A stretch of 64,000 nt of DNA, taken from contig JACDOX010000300.1 of the NCBI GenBank assembly GCA_014549065.1, forward strand, positions 141,482-205,481. Direction: 5' to 3'. The DNA comes from Cardinalis cardinalis (taxonomy: Eukaryota; Chordata; Aves; Passeriformes; Cardinalidae). Numbering within the stretch: the stretch's first letter is position 1; each line of letters starts with the position of its first letter. Of the stretch, positions 26,601 through 40,760 are shown in pieces. A program made the translations under genes and the position numbers. The notes beneath the pieces are model-generated. The model saw nothing but the letters and a program-made list of their open reading frames with translations. It ran no database searches and was not told where the DNA came from.

Positions 26601-29600
26601 TACTGCCCATGTTTCAGGGCAGCTTGCTTTTATGCAGTGAATATTGGTAGATCTCAAAGAAATATAGCCCCAGATTTTATTGCCAATGAAGGGAATGCCT
26701 GCCAGTGNCATGGCAGATCGTGTTCAACCTGGCAGCTGGTGACAGATGTGGATGTAATAGCTCTAAATCACTGTGTGGACTCACTGTATTCCATATTTTA
26801 CTCAACTTCCAATAAGAGTCGTGCAAATAAATTAAAGTGCAGCTGTCAAGATCAGCAGCAGAGTTGAAGGTGTACGTATAATATAAAGTATTCAGGAGCT
26901 GATGCTTTTTCCTGGAAAAAATGTTGAAATGTGTTTTCTTAGATGAAAGCAGCAGATTTGTTTCCCCTGTTTGTTTTTCTCGTCTCGCTTTTAATAATCA
27001 AGAGCACTTGTAATCAAGTTTCAGCTCTCAGAGGGGTTTGTTACAGTTTTGGGCTGGTTCTGTATCTGTTCCATTACTCCCAGTGCATCCTTTTCTGGTT
27101 ATTCCATCACTTAAACTCTGCTGGAAATGAGATCCTGTAATGCTGTGCTTGGGGAGTAGAATACCTGTGCATGAACCAGCCACAGCTCAGAAGGTGCAGA
27201 TGGGTTTAACTCAGTTCTTGCCTATTATGAAATTACTGCACATTTCTTAAAACAAGGGGTTTTGGTAATCTTATCACAAACCATCATTACACAGCTCAAT
27301 TTAAAGCCCTATTAATCCCTCTGTGCCCCAGAGGGGCCAGCTCTGGGTGTCACCAGGGTGTGCCTGGCACTCTGAGGAGCTCCACAGCTCCATTTGTCTC
27401 CAGTCACTTTTTACCCAGCTGGCGCTGCCTGTTTTGTCTGTGAGCTGCTGGCTCTGCTGTTCCCTGGGTCTGGGAGGGATTTGAGTCACGCTTGGAGGCA
27501 AAGCTTCACTCTCTCACCTCACAGCCCCTGAGCAGTTCCTTTCTTGACTTCTCCATCATTTCCTATTTCCTGATACCCTGGGATCTGATCAAATATTCCT
27601 GTTGTGGTGGAAAATACAGGCAGCCATGTAGAAGTTTCTTTTCCCTCTCCCCCTCACTTTGTCCCTGATCCTTGCAGGGTTTTTGGCAGCTGTCAGTTAA
27701 TGGAATTAAGACTCTTGGAATTTGCCTGTGCTCAGATCCGCAGAGCTATTGTTGTTTAAACAATTGTAGAAAACATTAAGTATTTCCACCTTGCATACAG
27801 TGCTTTTCCTTCCAGCCTGGCTACAGCCACCTGCTCAATGAACTACATTCATAAAGTCATTTTTAATCATGTTCATTGGCCTATGGAGCTGTGCCAGGGT
27901 CCTAATAAGCAACAAATGGATTCAGAGCNGATTCTGTTAGAAAATGGTTTCCTGTGGTGCTGGTTCTTATCAGCTTGCCTGTGAAGGATAAGGAATCATC
28001 AACATTTCAGATGACTGAGGAACAAAAGAGCAGAAACTTGGCTTATTTGCATCACAGTGGTAACTCCATTTATTTNGGACATGTACCAGCATAAACTAGA
28101 GAGGAATTGGGCACAGAGCCAAAGAATCATTGTATTTCTTAAATAATTAAGTGAATCTACAAGGAGCTAAGCTGGTGAATGGCTAACAAGCTATTCATTA
28201 AAGCCAAGCACTGCACCATCACCTGTGTCTGCCTGTTATTAACTTCAGAGATGTTCTACTGTTCTTAAAGACACGTTGGAAGGAGGAACTCTGAGTTTAG
28301 CATGGAGAATTTGGCTTGAAGCAAAAAGTTTGTTTTCAGTAGCCTCACAAGCAGGAGAACTCTTTGGTGCAAGTATTTTGGGCAAGATTTGACCTACAGT
28401 ATTTATTGTTCCTCTGAAGGAGATGATTATATCTAGCAATTCACTTCTGGAGTTTTGTACTTGAGACCCATGCAGGGAATGTAAATGTACAAGTTGGGGC
28501 AACAAATGGTTTTCTGTGGCATTGAACCAAGATCTCATCAGGTATTAACTGGAGCTTATTTGGACAATGGAGGCTTCTGCTTGTAAAGGCAGGAAATAGG
28601 AGAAAAATGGAAGAACTGAATACTTGACTGTGCTTATTTGGGTCAGGTCCTTTCAGACTGTTGCACAAGACCCTTTGAGGTGTTTGTGCTGCTGTTNTTC
28701 CCTCAGGTGCTTNGATTCAATGAAAATCTGNAATCCTGTTTGGNAGGGAGATGTGTAGGGATTGAATGTTTCCCCAGGTACCTGACAGGAATTACTGACA
28801 GGGTGAAGGGTGAATTTTGACCCCATGCTTGATAATTACATGGTGATAAAGTCACCAACAGGNATTCCTGGTGGTAGAAGTGACAGCTGATACAATGACT
28901 CCTCTGCTTAAAATTTGCTTTGATTTGCATCAACAGGAATTCCACGTGTACAAAGTAATGGGAAAACAAACCCTCATGTGTTCTNGCTCATTTTATGTGT
29001 GTAACAAACACATAATCAACTTGTGATATTTTGATTCAATGTGAAAGATGCAACTCTAGAACTGTAAACAAAGATTTCCAAACTGTGGCATTTCCTTGCT
29101 GATCTTTATCCATCAGTGCTTAAAATGCCAGAAAAATAAAATCAAACATACTCAATGAACACATACAGTCCTTGTACCAAGTGACAGGCATCCCTTACAA
29201 GGGAGAAAAAATAATTTTCTNAATCATGATTTGAAACTCTAATGCAGGAAGAAAACTTCTTGTACCTACTCCTGTGTTGGTCACTTTGCATTCTTCCTGC
29301 TGATTCTTCAGTTTTGCAGGATGANAAGTTGTTCAGGCTGCTGCTAATTATGTGCTCAGTGTTATGGTAATTGGCATCTCTCAGTTTTGTTGTTATGACT
29401 ACAAAGTCCTTGGTAACAGGCTGGTGATGCAGGGAGGCTGCAGCCTGTCCTGCTGGCTGACACTCATCTCTGCTCTGCCTGCCCACATGGGCTGTTACCA
29501 GCTGGTGCAGAGACTTTGCAGAGTGCTTAGCACCAGAACATCACAGAAATGCAGGTTCTGCAGGTCTGTCCATATATAAACACATTTCATCTATTTTTCT

Positions 29601-31767
29601 CGGAAGTGACCTTAAATCCCACTCTGCACTCAGTGAAGTGCAGCATAAGGCTTGGCCTTGTGCTTAGGTAATCTGCTGTCCTCATTTCACCCGGAAAACC
29701 TGGGTGAGCTGCAGTTCCTTCATGAACCTTGACTTGTTTGGGGGCCATCCTTAGGAAGACACATACTGGGAATTGGCAGATTGAATATCAAATCTTGTAT
29801 CATCCTGAAAGGGTGACCAGTCAGTATGATCTTTATACTGCTATGATTAATATTTAAAAAACTGCTTTCTCTTGTGTCCTAGTAGGTTTTCCATCTTCTT
29901 TTCTCCAGTGTTTTTAGCTTTTGCAGCATATGCAGAATCTCAGGAATTTAGTCAATGTATGCCTGTAGGGGAGCAGACTATGTAAGGAACTCTCAGCTGA
30001 TTAAATCAGTAAATCCAAATTGAATCTGGACCTTCTCAGGAAAGCCCAGGTTCAATTTGCATTGATTGGGAGAGTGATAATACACTGTGAGCAGAGAGCT
30101 CTGCACAGGGAAGTGCTCCAGTGNAGAACCACCAGCACTCCTTAGTCATGTATTCAGATATTGCCTGGACATCTGCAGACTCTGCTTTGGGAAGACTTGT
30201 GGCACAGTAAATATTTGTCTTACGGCTCCTTGAAAAAGCCTTTGAACATATAATTTCTAATTTTAGAACATACATTTTGTAATAGGAGTTTTCTTTGAAG
30301 GAACCTGACTNGGGGCTTTGGTGGACCTGCATAAAATTTGGTATTATGGGAATGAAACACAGCTTCTCCTCTAGATGGACAGATTTTTCTTACATAACCC
30401 CAAATGCAGGAGGATCCAGACTGTGCAGGACCCAAAGCTGAATTAACACTGGTTTTGAAATAAAGACGCATCAAAAGTCACTTCAGTTCTGTAATTTTAA
30501 CTCCTTTAGCCATAATGCATCTCCTTCAAGCCCTTTGTCTGGTGGTAGATCTTGTTTTTATTAACTGTCCCAGGGGAGAGACAGCAGCAAATAAGAAAGA
30601 ATAAAGAATTCATTAACNAACTGCAGATATTCTTGGAAATATTGGCAGTCTTATAAAAAAAAGTAAAACTGGAACTTCCAGAATCCTGGATCTCTGGTGG
30701 CCTCTAAGTCTTTAGGGTTAATAGGATCAACTCTGAGGTGTTTTTGCACTTTCATTCAGAAGCAGAATGTTTGTTCCTTCCATTGGGGAAATAAAACAGT
30801 TGAAATACATCAAGTTAGCTGTGAACATTCCTTTTGGGAGTACATCTCTGTGTAGCAGGCAGGATTTCTCTTGAGTGTGCTGTACACTGGAGATGCTGCT
30901 TCATGCCTTAGAGGTGGAAGAGATCCCTTTGTGTTCTGGAAATTGCCATGGCACTTGGAGTTGTTCTTCCTGGTGTTTAACTACCTGGACAAGGATTGTT
31001 TTTGCCACCACAAGCAAAGATTGTTGCCATGCAGGCTTGGTAATAAATCCATAGGTTGCTTATGCAGCTGTGTAAGCAGCATGGCTTTTGTGGCAGCAGA
31101 ACAGTTATTGGTAATGGACCTGGCTCTTTTTCACACTTTGTTGTCAGTAAAAGTGGGAGGATGATTAACCTTCATCTTGAATTTCTGGGATGAAATGTGC
31201 TATTTAGGTGTAAACTATAGGACAGTTTCTGTAGGTGGTATTTCTGGGAATGTTTTGGAACCTGCATGAGGAACACTTAAATATCCCTGATATCCAGTTA
31301 TTCAAGTAGTTTGTTCAGGTTTCCTGGGGTGCCCATCTGTTCTTACCCCAGAGAAAGGAGTAAAGTGAGAAAACTTTTAAATTTGAATGAAGCATAGCTG
31401 TGATAACAGCAAATCCTGCTCTTCCCTTGGGCTGTTAATGTTCCCAGGTCTGTAATTTCAGCCAGTTAAGGCAGGAGCAATGACTGCCCTGAATGAGCAC
31501 TTGGCCAAGTACCTTGGANATGAGTCATGTGTGCTTCAGCCAAGTTCCACACTGAGGTCACAGCTGTGCTCCTGCTCAGGCTGATCCCCAGCAAACCTGC
31601 ACCCAGGTGAGCACCCACTCTGACACCTGGCTGCGGAAATTGATAAAGGTGTGCACGTACTGATTGGTGTCACAGTCCTTTTAACATTTGTGCCATGTCT
31701 GCTTTAGTGTATCTGATGGATGAGGCTGTCAAAGGAGTGGTTTTGGTTCAAANAGAAGGAGGGGATG

Positions 31768-32380
31768 TGGAAACCCAAATGTGGAATTCCCAGCACAGGG
31801 AATATTTCCCTGTCTGCTCTGGGGTGCCCTGACCCCCAGGGNAGCNCTGACTCTGACCCTCATTCATGGAGAAAGTTTCCTAAACTCCAGAATAGACTGG
31901 AATCCACAAAAGTGTGCAATAGATTATAGAGAGCAGTGCAGGTGTATCACTTGGTGAGAAATTCAGGGTTTGGGATTTTTAGTATGTTGTGGATGGAAGC
32001 AAGATGGAGGGCACAGGGTGTCATCCTCAGTTTCTTCCTCATGCTTCTTCTTCCTTCTTCTCCATGGGTTTGGGTGGCATTTTGTAATTGGGCAGAAAAG
32101 TCCCCATTGCAGCTCTGTGGGATCAGTTATTGGGTTAAAAGGGAAAATAATCCAGGTGTCAGTTCTTAATTGGATAGTTTAGCCTTAAAAGACCTTGGAA
32201 CAAGAGATTGTTGGCCATTTTGTGCCTTCTAATGAAAAGCTGCCCAACTCACAATGGTGAGACTGTTTTACTGATAAGAAATAATAAATGCCTGAGTCTG
32301 AACATGAACTGCTGCCTCAAGTGCCTTCAATCCAGACCCAGAGAAACCCACAACTGGGACCCTGGCACCTGAGACTCCCA
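31768..32380 (+). mobile_element. Endogenous-retrovirus LTR, sense copy
   Basis: From about 31768 to 32226 this matches the reverse complement of 50262-50712 closely, for example ggtgccctgacccccaggg, atggaagcaagatggaggg and ttgggttaaaagggaaaata. It continues past a TATA-like ccttaaaag with a poly(A) signal (aataaa near 32282-32287) and a U5-like stretch ending near cccaca at about 32372. The family is not identified and no target duplication was found. Confidence 0.65.
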
Positions 32381-33871
32381 CACCTGGATAGTTTGCCAGA
32401 TGCTGCTTCAGGGTACAGAGCTGAAAAATCTGGAAAGTTCCTTGGGGGGATCCTCCTGAGATCCCTGATGGCACATTTGTTATNTGCTATTCCAGCCTCA
32501 GCTTTCTTTGTGTTAAGTTTGACTTGCCTCCTCATGGTCAGATGTGATCCGTGTTTTTCACAGATCTGTCACAGGAAAACAAATGCTTAAGTGAGAACAT
32601 TTTTCTTTATGACTGAAAAACCCTAAATTTGTGTGTTAAGCCTGGCACACTCTTCTTTGTAGGAGGTCATAAAGTCTGTAGGCTGGAACACAAGTCTGCA
32701 TTCAGTTTCTGGCCCTGCAGCCATCCATTAATCATTATTTCCAGATATAAACTGATATATTCCTATTGTTTCATCAGGGTTTTGTGGGTTTTGTGTGGAT
32801 TAACTGTGGGCAGAGCCTGGAAGTNCCCTGAGTGGAGCCAGCTCTGGGTACGGGTTGTGTCTGAGAGGAGGGATCAGTGTCAGTGCCTGGGGATGTGGTT
32901 GAGTCTGTGACTCACTGCNGTGCTACTCTCTCCTGTTTAACTCCAGCCTGGCTGGTTCCTCAGTTTTCTGACTGCTCCCCATCAGTCCTGCACACCCCAA
33001 GGAGCTAAAGGACAATGGGATTTTTACTGCCCTGCTTTGCCTCAGATGAAGTGAAGCATCCTGCCTCAGGCTTTTCCTGCAAACCTAGCAGGTTGCTATG
33101 GATTAAGCTCCTTAATCAATCCAGGCAAACCATTCCATGCTGCTTCCTGGTGGTCAATACCTCCAATCACTTGCCATTTCAGCAGCTTAGAGACTAATGA
33201 TCCTTCACTCTGCACACAGGGATGTGCCAGAAAGCAGAAGTGTCTAAATATCCATTCTAGGCAGAGCTATAAAATCCTTTTGCCTCTGTCCTTTCCCACC
33301 ACCATCAGCTGGTAGCATAGCAACTGCTGAAGCTGCTTGAACTTGAGTTGACCTGAAATTACATGTTTCTCAGTTTACATGTTTATTAATGCCTTTCTAC
33401 TTTTTTTTGGTGCTTGTTAAGATTACATTTTTCAGTCCCTGTGGGATATTAGCAGCTTGTTCATGCAGAAAGCAGAAATAGACTTAATACCATGTGATGG
33501 ATGAGCTCAGATGGACCCTGGGATTAGGAACATGAGGGAGAGCTGAAGGTGGCCCTGAGCAGTGACTGGTGGAGAGACCCTTGGTTCTGGTAGGATGTGC
33601 ATACAGATTTCCATTTAATTGTACAGAATTGGAGAAGCAGCATCTCATAGGCTGTTTTTTTTTCAGACTGTAGTGATGGAGAGGTGGCTGTTAGAGGCAG
33701 CAGAGTGAGCTGGAAATCAGCAGAGATTGTAGTGTCCTGGGATTTCTCACCTGAACTCAGACACAGGTTCATGAGTAACCTGCAGCTTGAAGGATTGTTG
33801 GTCCAGGTGCAGCAATTTCTAGAGGAGGAATCAGTGTTTTGACCAGCGTTTCTGCAAAGTTACTATACTTT

Positions 33872-33896
33872 CATCTCTCTTTTAAAAAGAGAGATG
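33872..33896. repeat. Perfect hairpin palindrome (12-bp arms)
   Basis: The arm catctctctttt, a single A, then its exact reverse complement. A 12-bp arm with a one-base centre is unlikely to be stable as a hairpin with so short a loop but is a perfect inverted repeat. No function is assigned. Confidence 0.85.
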
Positions 33897-36800
33897 AGGC
33901 TTAGTTCTCATACTTTTGTAGTTACTGTATTCAGATATATTAATATGTTAAAGCCTAGCCTAGTATTTCTGTATGGGTTATTTCCAGGTTAATATAAAAC
34001 CTTAGTCCACATTTAGCTGATGTGCCTGTCATCAACTCCAAGAAATAAGGGGAGCAGCAAAAATTAAAAATTATTAATTGTAGTGTAAGGAAAATGCAAT
34101 TACTAATTGTAGTGTAAGGAAAATGCATCAAAGATAAGTCTGGAGCCATAAGCTTGGTTCAAGCATGCTGGACATGCTCCTTGTGGAGCAAAATGGAGCA
34201 GTCAGATGCTGCACAGAGAAAGTCATGGTCTCTGTATTTTTACTGGTATTTTGGTCAAATGAAACCTGAACCATTTTTCTGCGTGTGACACCATCTCAGC
34301 AGATGGGACTAAGATGCTCCATTCTCAGAGCAGTCTTAGTAAGAGAATGGAATCCTTTCCCCAGCAGGCACTTTGAGCACTGAATGATTAAATCAAAGAG
34401 TGATGCTGTCATCACTGTCACATGCTCTGGCTGCATGGATAAAAGGAAAGTGAGTTGTGCTCACCTTTCCCAGAGAAAGGCATCATCATTTATCTTCATG
34501 GGATGGGTTTAGACTGCAGCACCTGAGTTCTGCCCCGAGTGAGGGCTTTCAGAGAGGATTCAAGGGGCTTAGAGGTGCTCAGTATTATCTCTTGGCTTTC
34601 CCCTGAACAGACTGATCCAGCACCTCTCTGTGTTTCACACTGNGGGGCCATGAGCTGAGAAAATAAAGAGTAAGGAGGTAAAATGCATCTTATCTCTATT
34701 TTAATACCACTCAAAAGATAGGGGGATCAGGGAACAATTTATTTTATCTGTCTTAGATGTGTGCCTTAAGGTGAGCCCATCCTCTACACTGACAATTAAG
34801 AGAACCTGAGATAATTAGTGCAGGCTGGAGCATGGAGAAGCTACATAGTGAAAGTCAAGCTAATTGTAATCAGCTCCTGGATGGCCAAAAGTCCTTGTGT
34901 TGGGCCTCTTGTGGTCCATGAAAGATCCCTGTAAAGAGAGTGACATCCCAGAACCAGCAAGAAGCACAGAGCTGCTCTTCTCCATGATGTGCTTTTGCAG
35001 CTATTTTGCAGTAACTTTCTGACAAACTCAGAAAATTACATGTGCTTTAAGACTGAGAGTGAATTGTCCATGATTCCAGCCCTGGGGATCCTGTTGTGCC
35101 TGGGGATTGCCTCCAGAGCCTGCCTGAGCACTGTGGAGGGCAGCACTCCCATCCAAAGGCTGCCTGCTGGCACTCGCCCTGCACAAGGCTTGGGAATGTT
35201 TTGCTGCAAAACTGGAGGTTCCTACACATCAATAGTGAGAGTCTGTAGCCACCTTTTTAACTCTGTTACACTGCAAACGATGACTCAAAGAGAACATTCA
35301 GGTCTAATCTATGTGAGTCCTTGTAATGAGCTTTACAATTAGAGCACAGACTCTTCCACCTAATTCACTTAATTTACACTGGGAAATGAGATACTGTTCA
35401 ACTAATCCGATGCTATTTTCTTTATTAGAGAATGAAAGCATCCTCTGAGGCTCTGGTGGGATTCAGGCTAAGCTTCTGAGGCACAAATAGTGTGAAATGC
35501 TAATGAATTAGCACGCTGCTGTAATTCCCACTCAGGATCTGGTGCCCCTCTCCTTTAGCCTCTCACGCCATTGGAAGGGCTGGCAGAGGGCTCTGGATCT
35601 GCACCAGCTTGTTTTGCACTCAGGGTGGCTCTGTACATGTTTGAAAGGTGACACTGATACAGATGGACCTTCTTCAAGCAGGGTTTGTTCCAGACTGCAG
35701 TGCTTTCAGGTGTTGTCTTGATTTTTTAAGATTTTCTAATCCTTCTGATATTTACATTCCTGTAATGAACTTTTCTCACACACTTTGTGTAAATAACTCA
35801 TTGTTTTGCATTCTTTTATGGAGGAGGAGAAATTTGATGGACTGTTGGTTTGGCCAGTGCCATTGGAGAGATGGCACTGTCACCTTTGGAAATCTATAAA
35901 TGTTGGAGTCAGAAAATAAACTTCCCTTTTTTTACCTTGGGAAGAGCAGTGAGTCCACGTTGTGTTGTTTCATGTCCTATAGTGACATTCAGGAAAGGGT
36001 TAAGATGTTTTTCTCCTGCTTTGCAGCAGCTCCTGTAAAGGTTTTTGTGTTCTCTTTAATCCTTGACAGCCCAGTTNCTTAGTTCAGAGCACATGTTCAA
36101 GTCACCAAGGGCATTTCCTCTTCTTCTTGAGGGGACAATACAGAGTAGAGAATGTTTTCTGTTTTCATCAGGCTGATGGATCAAGTTCTCCTTTCATATC
36201 TGTGTACTGCACCNGTGATGTTGGGAGATGTTGCCTGTAGTTTTTGTGTTTGGGGTTTTGAGGGNATGACAGAAGACAAGCATCCTGCCAAATACTGAGT
36301 TTCTTGCTCCACTGGCTTTCTTTGGTGTCATTGATTGCTGTCCCCTGGGTTCTGCTCATCTTTTCATTGCTGTTGTGCTGATTNTCTGACCACTTTGCTC
36401 AATTCTTTCACATTTTCTGGCTCATTTTTACTTTCTCCCTTGCTTTTTGTACGTTAAATGTGTGCTGAGTCCCCTGCAGACAGAAGCAGCAGCTCTTGAG
36501 GGAAAAGCAAAAGAGAAAAAGCACCTTATTGTGGCAAATGAGTATTTTATATCANAGAGTACTAAAGTCACTTATGGCTATGTTTGTAAATCCTGTGTTG
36601 GGAAGAAGCACCANATGGAGAGCAGTGCCATGGAGTTTGCCGCAGGATCCAAAGAACAGAGCTCCATCCTACAGGATGCTCACAGAGGAGAGGTGTAAAG
36701 GTGATGTTTGCCTGCTGGGAATGCTCTGTCCATAATGGGTGGTTTGAGTACAAACCCAAACAGTANATGCTTTTCACCTCTGAAATGTATAAACCTATGA

Positions 36801-38247
36801 AACCACTGCCCCTTGGTCTACAGGCTGTAGAAATCCTAAATCTGCCTCTTCTCTCACTTTTCTGGATTTTGGCTTTAATTAAATATTCAGAATTGTTGAT
36901 TTCTGAATTGGTTCTGGGCACTTTTCCTGGGGCTCAGACAGACCATATNATTCCCTGGTGCAATTTACCTGTCCAGGTGAATTAATGAATCATTTATTGC
37001 TGCTGCTGGCACACTCCTATAGCACTTGACATGTGCCACTGCTGTCAACCTGTTACAGTACTGAGAGACACATCTGAATTTCTCTCTTAGACAAAATCTA
37101 TTAGTGTAATGTCAGCACAGTGAAATCTTCTCAGGCTAAGTATTGTAAAATCCAGGTGCNTTTTTTCTTTTGTGTAATAAATGGAACTGGAAGTTTGGAC
37201 CATCACTAGAAAACTAAATTTACCTGCTGCATTTATGAAGTGTGGAAAAAAGCAGTGCCAATATAAATATTGACATTCAGAGCTCTGAAGACTCATTGTT
37301 ATTGTGTGAAACTAGAAAAGGTGCCCATGGATGCTGCTCAGACAGTCTGGCTGTTGTGTAGAAAACTATATAGATACCTTTTATTTTGTGTTTTTTGCTT
37401 AAAAGAATTTTGAGAAGCTTAAAATTTGGTTTTTTGCCTTTCAGTCCCATCCTGATCAGTTTGACAAGCACAGTCCACAGCTGCTTGTTTAGGACTTGGT
37501 GAGAAAAGCTTTTAGAATTCCCATGCATAGGAGCATGATCAGGATCATGTTGGGAAAACGCAAATCCTGCTTGTCAGGGAAAGGTCTTTGAGCAGCAGGT
37601 CCCATCTTCACCTTTTCAACCCTCAGAGAATAAGAACCTCTACATCTCTTCTGATCTTATTTTTAGAGCCTGTGCTCTGTCCTGTGCATGTGAGAAAGCA
37701 AAACATGGAATTGGTGCCCTTGCTGATACAGCAGAGTTTTGTGACATTAAGGGGTTTTTTTGTCTAAAACAGCCACAGCCCATCCCATGCCAATGAGAGT
37801 TCACGGTCAGTTTATCTGTACAGTTTATCAGATGGTTTTGTTGTGAAAAAGGGAGAAATTAAAAAAATAAATCATATAAAATTCATAGTTCAGGAGGTGT
37901 ATCCAGCTGTTTTAAGATTGCATTTTCTGTAATGTCTTTCTTTATGNATTATTTCACAGGAGAAAGTGGTAACAGTTGTTGAGGATTTTTCTCTAGTTTT
38001 TCAGTCTTCCCAGTGGCATCTTAAGCATTCATGGAGCCAGTTATTCTTCCATCATGTAAAAATTGCTTAGAATTGCCTTGCTTAGAAAGCCAAGTAGAGA
38101 AATATTCCAGCAGTAGAGTAGAAACACTCAGGAATATTTGCCAAAGAGTAAAATAGGATTTTTTTCCACAACAGTTGGATAGTAGTGTGTTAATGGAACT
38201 AAGAGTGTAAGAGTTGAAGAAGTGTCTGGGTGATGCTCTTTGTCACT

Positions 38248-38500
38248 GTAGAATCCCAGAATGGTTTGGGTTGGAAGAGACCTTAAAATTCATCTTATTC
38301 CACCCCCTCCATGGCAGGGACACCTTCCACTGTCCCAGGATCCTGTCCAGCCTGGCCTTGGACATTTCCAGGNATCCAGGGGCAGCCCCAGCTTCTCTGG
38401 ACACCCTCAGCACCCTCACAGGGAGGAATTTCTAATATCCCATCTATCCCTGTCCTCTGTCAGTTTAAGGCCATCACTCCTTGTCCTGTCACCATGGATG
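38248..38500 (-). mobile_element. CR1 LINE 3'-end fragment
   Basis: Reverse CR1: gaatcccagaatggtttggg, ttggaagagacctt, ccatggcagggacacc, the block cctggccttggacatttcc and a C-terminal ORF2 part with cccatctatccctgtcc. A further sense-oriented CR1 tail (ggacttgatccttgtgggg, tctgtgattctg) may follow at 38530-38581. Confidence 0.9.
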
Positions 38501-38836
38501 ATGGAATTTTAGGTGCTCCTGCAAGGAACAGATTTGGACTTGATCCTTGTGGGGTTTGAGATCGTCTGTGATTCTGTTTGGTCTGTTCTGGTCCTTCATG
38601 TTAATTTTGTTTTCTCGCACTCTTTACATTACTAGAATTCATGTCATTTTCAAGTTCTAACAGTGTTCAGCCTTCTGAGCTGCAGACAGGAGCTGTGTTT
38701 TCTGTTCTAACAGGAGGAGAAAGGCACACCCAAATTCCCTTTGTGTCTGCAAAACTGGACCTGTTTTTAGTTTCAATAAAATACGCCCATGGTCAAAAAC
38801 TCCCCCTATGTATTTCTTTTTTTGAGCCTGANCTGC

Positions 38837-38905
38837 GTATGTTTTTTGGTTGTTTTTGTTTATTTGTTTGGTTTTTTAGGTTTTTTTGTTGGGTTTTTTT
38901 TTTAA
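38837..38905 (+). repeat. T/G-rich low-complexity tract
   Basis: This is a run of TTTTTTGG, TTTG and TTTTTTTTTT segments with almost no A or C. It is simple sequence on the coding strand of the intron, with no other signal seen. Confidence 0.8.
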
Positions 38906-40552
38906 TGAGCGCCCATGAGCAAGTTTCTCTATGTCATTCCCAAGTCTGGGGCTCAGCTGGATATCCCAGGGGCAGCAATCCAGTTCCAGATGTGCTGGTT
39001 GTTGGTTTCCTCCTCTCTGTCTGGAGGAGGTGGGAGAGTGGCTGAAAGGGAGCACCAGGCCAGGCAAAGCTTGTGATGTAAAACAGTGTTGGGATGAAAT
39101 GGGGCTTAAAATACAGTTGTTCACAATTACATGTGTACAAGGCCAATCTGTCACCATGTTTGTTTAATCAAGGTCAAACAGAGATTTTAATTAAAATAGT
39201 GAGCTCATAACATCAGGCTGGTCATCTGTAACTGGCAAGTGGGTTTTGTAACGGAGAAAAAAATGTTCTCATTTATGTGCCAGTTTTGCTAAATAATGGG
39301 GAGCTTGTTTAGATCACTTGCAGTAATTTGGTACTGAGTGGTATTAAAAAAGTAAAAGCTTTTGCCCCAGTTGGTGCTAGTAGGAAATAATTAATTATTT
39401 TCAGTGAGGTGGGACTGATTCTTTAAAAACTACTGGAACAGGTGCTTGTTTTAGTTCCTTAAATTCAGAAAGCAGGAGCAACAGNTTAAATTTCTACTTT
39501 TATTACATTTTACAGCACCTGTTTTTTTCAGTGGTAGAGAAAGGGGAAAATAAATGGGGGGAAGAAGGGACACCACCATCACTTTTTTTTGTTCTTGGTG
39601 GGGATGATTTGGATTGGGACAAAAGTAGGGGATATGGGTGTGCTGNGTGACACCATAATTTAAATCAGTTCAGCAACAGTTGTTACTAAACTCGCTAGAT
39701 GAGATCTTCATGTCTGCCTAGCAGGATAAACTGCTCTATTAATTAAGCTCAATCCCATAAATCTCTTCTAAGTTGCCATGAAATCCCAAAGTAACCTGTA
39801 TCATGTTGCTATTGAAATCTGCAGCCCAGGAGAATGGAGTTTAATATTTCATTTGTCTTGTGTTCAGCTATAATGTGACTTGTAAGATGTAGCTTTTGCA
39901 CTGGGAATAAAAAGAACCAAATCTCTCTTTTANTTGCCTTGCACCAAGAAACAAGTAATAAACTGCTTGTGATCTATATTAATTTGATTTTTAATGAAAA
40001 TGTATCCACACATGTTTCTTGAAAACAATTTTCCTGGAGAAATAACTTTGTAAGTCAAAACATAATCAGCCTGGCATTTCATATCAGAAAAANATTCTGG
40101 CAGGAGTTATGGAATAGTGCAGAATTAAGGCAGAAACAGCCATTCCACAGTAAACATATCTGGCATCACTGATTTTTGTTCATGTTGGATACCTGCTGCA
40201 ATTACAATTCAGGTTGTTTTTTCTCCAGAGGTACAACACGCGGCTCCTGCAGTCAGTCTCAAGGAGATAGAATGATTTGTTGTAACCAGTTAAAGGAAAT
40301 GAAATCAAGCATAATTTCAGTTGGTCCTTTTGTACAACAGTTTCTTTCTCTTCACTGAGCAGAATTATCCTGAGGGGAAAATCCAATCTTCCTCCCATCA
40401 TGTGGTACTCAAAGTCCTTTCTTCCACTTCTCCTTGGGTCCTGGATTCTTCCAGTTCTTTGAGGAATCCTTCAGGAAAGAGGGGTTTAGAGTGACTCCCA
40501 CTGAACTCCAAATTTATGTTGTGACTTCTTTGTGTTTATTTTTCTGAGACAG

Positions 40553-40760
40553 AGATCACAGGATGGTTTGGGTTGGAAGGGANTTTAAAGCTCATCTGTT
40601 TCACCCCTGCCATGGGCAGGGACACTTTCCACTGTCCCAGGGTGCTCCAAGCCCCAGTGTCCAGCCTGGCCTTGGGCACTGCCAGGGATGGAGCAGCCAC
40701 AGCTGCTCTGGGCACCCTGTGCCAGTGTTTTAAGCCCCTCTTGATAAAAAATATTCTTTT
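40553..40760 (-). mobile_element. CR1 LINE 3'-end fragment
   Basis: Reverse CR1: gatcacaggatggtttgggt, ttggaaggga, cagggacactttccactgtc, gctctgggcaccctgtgcc. It lies about 1.65 kb upstream of the PTPRT exon and in inverted orientation to the CR1 at 47553 downstream of the exon. Confidence 0.9.
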
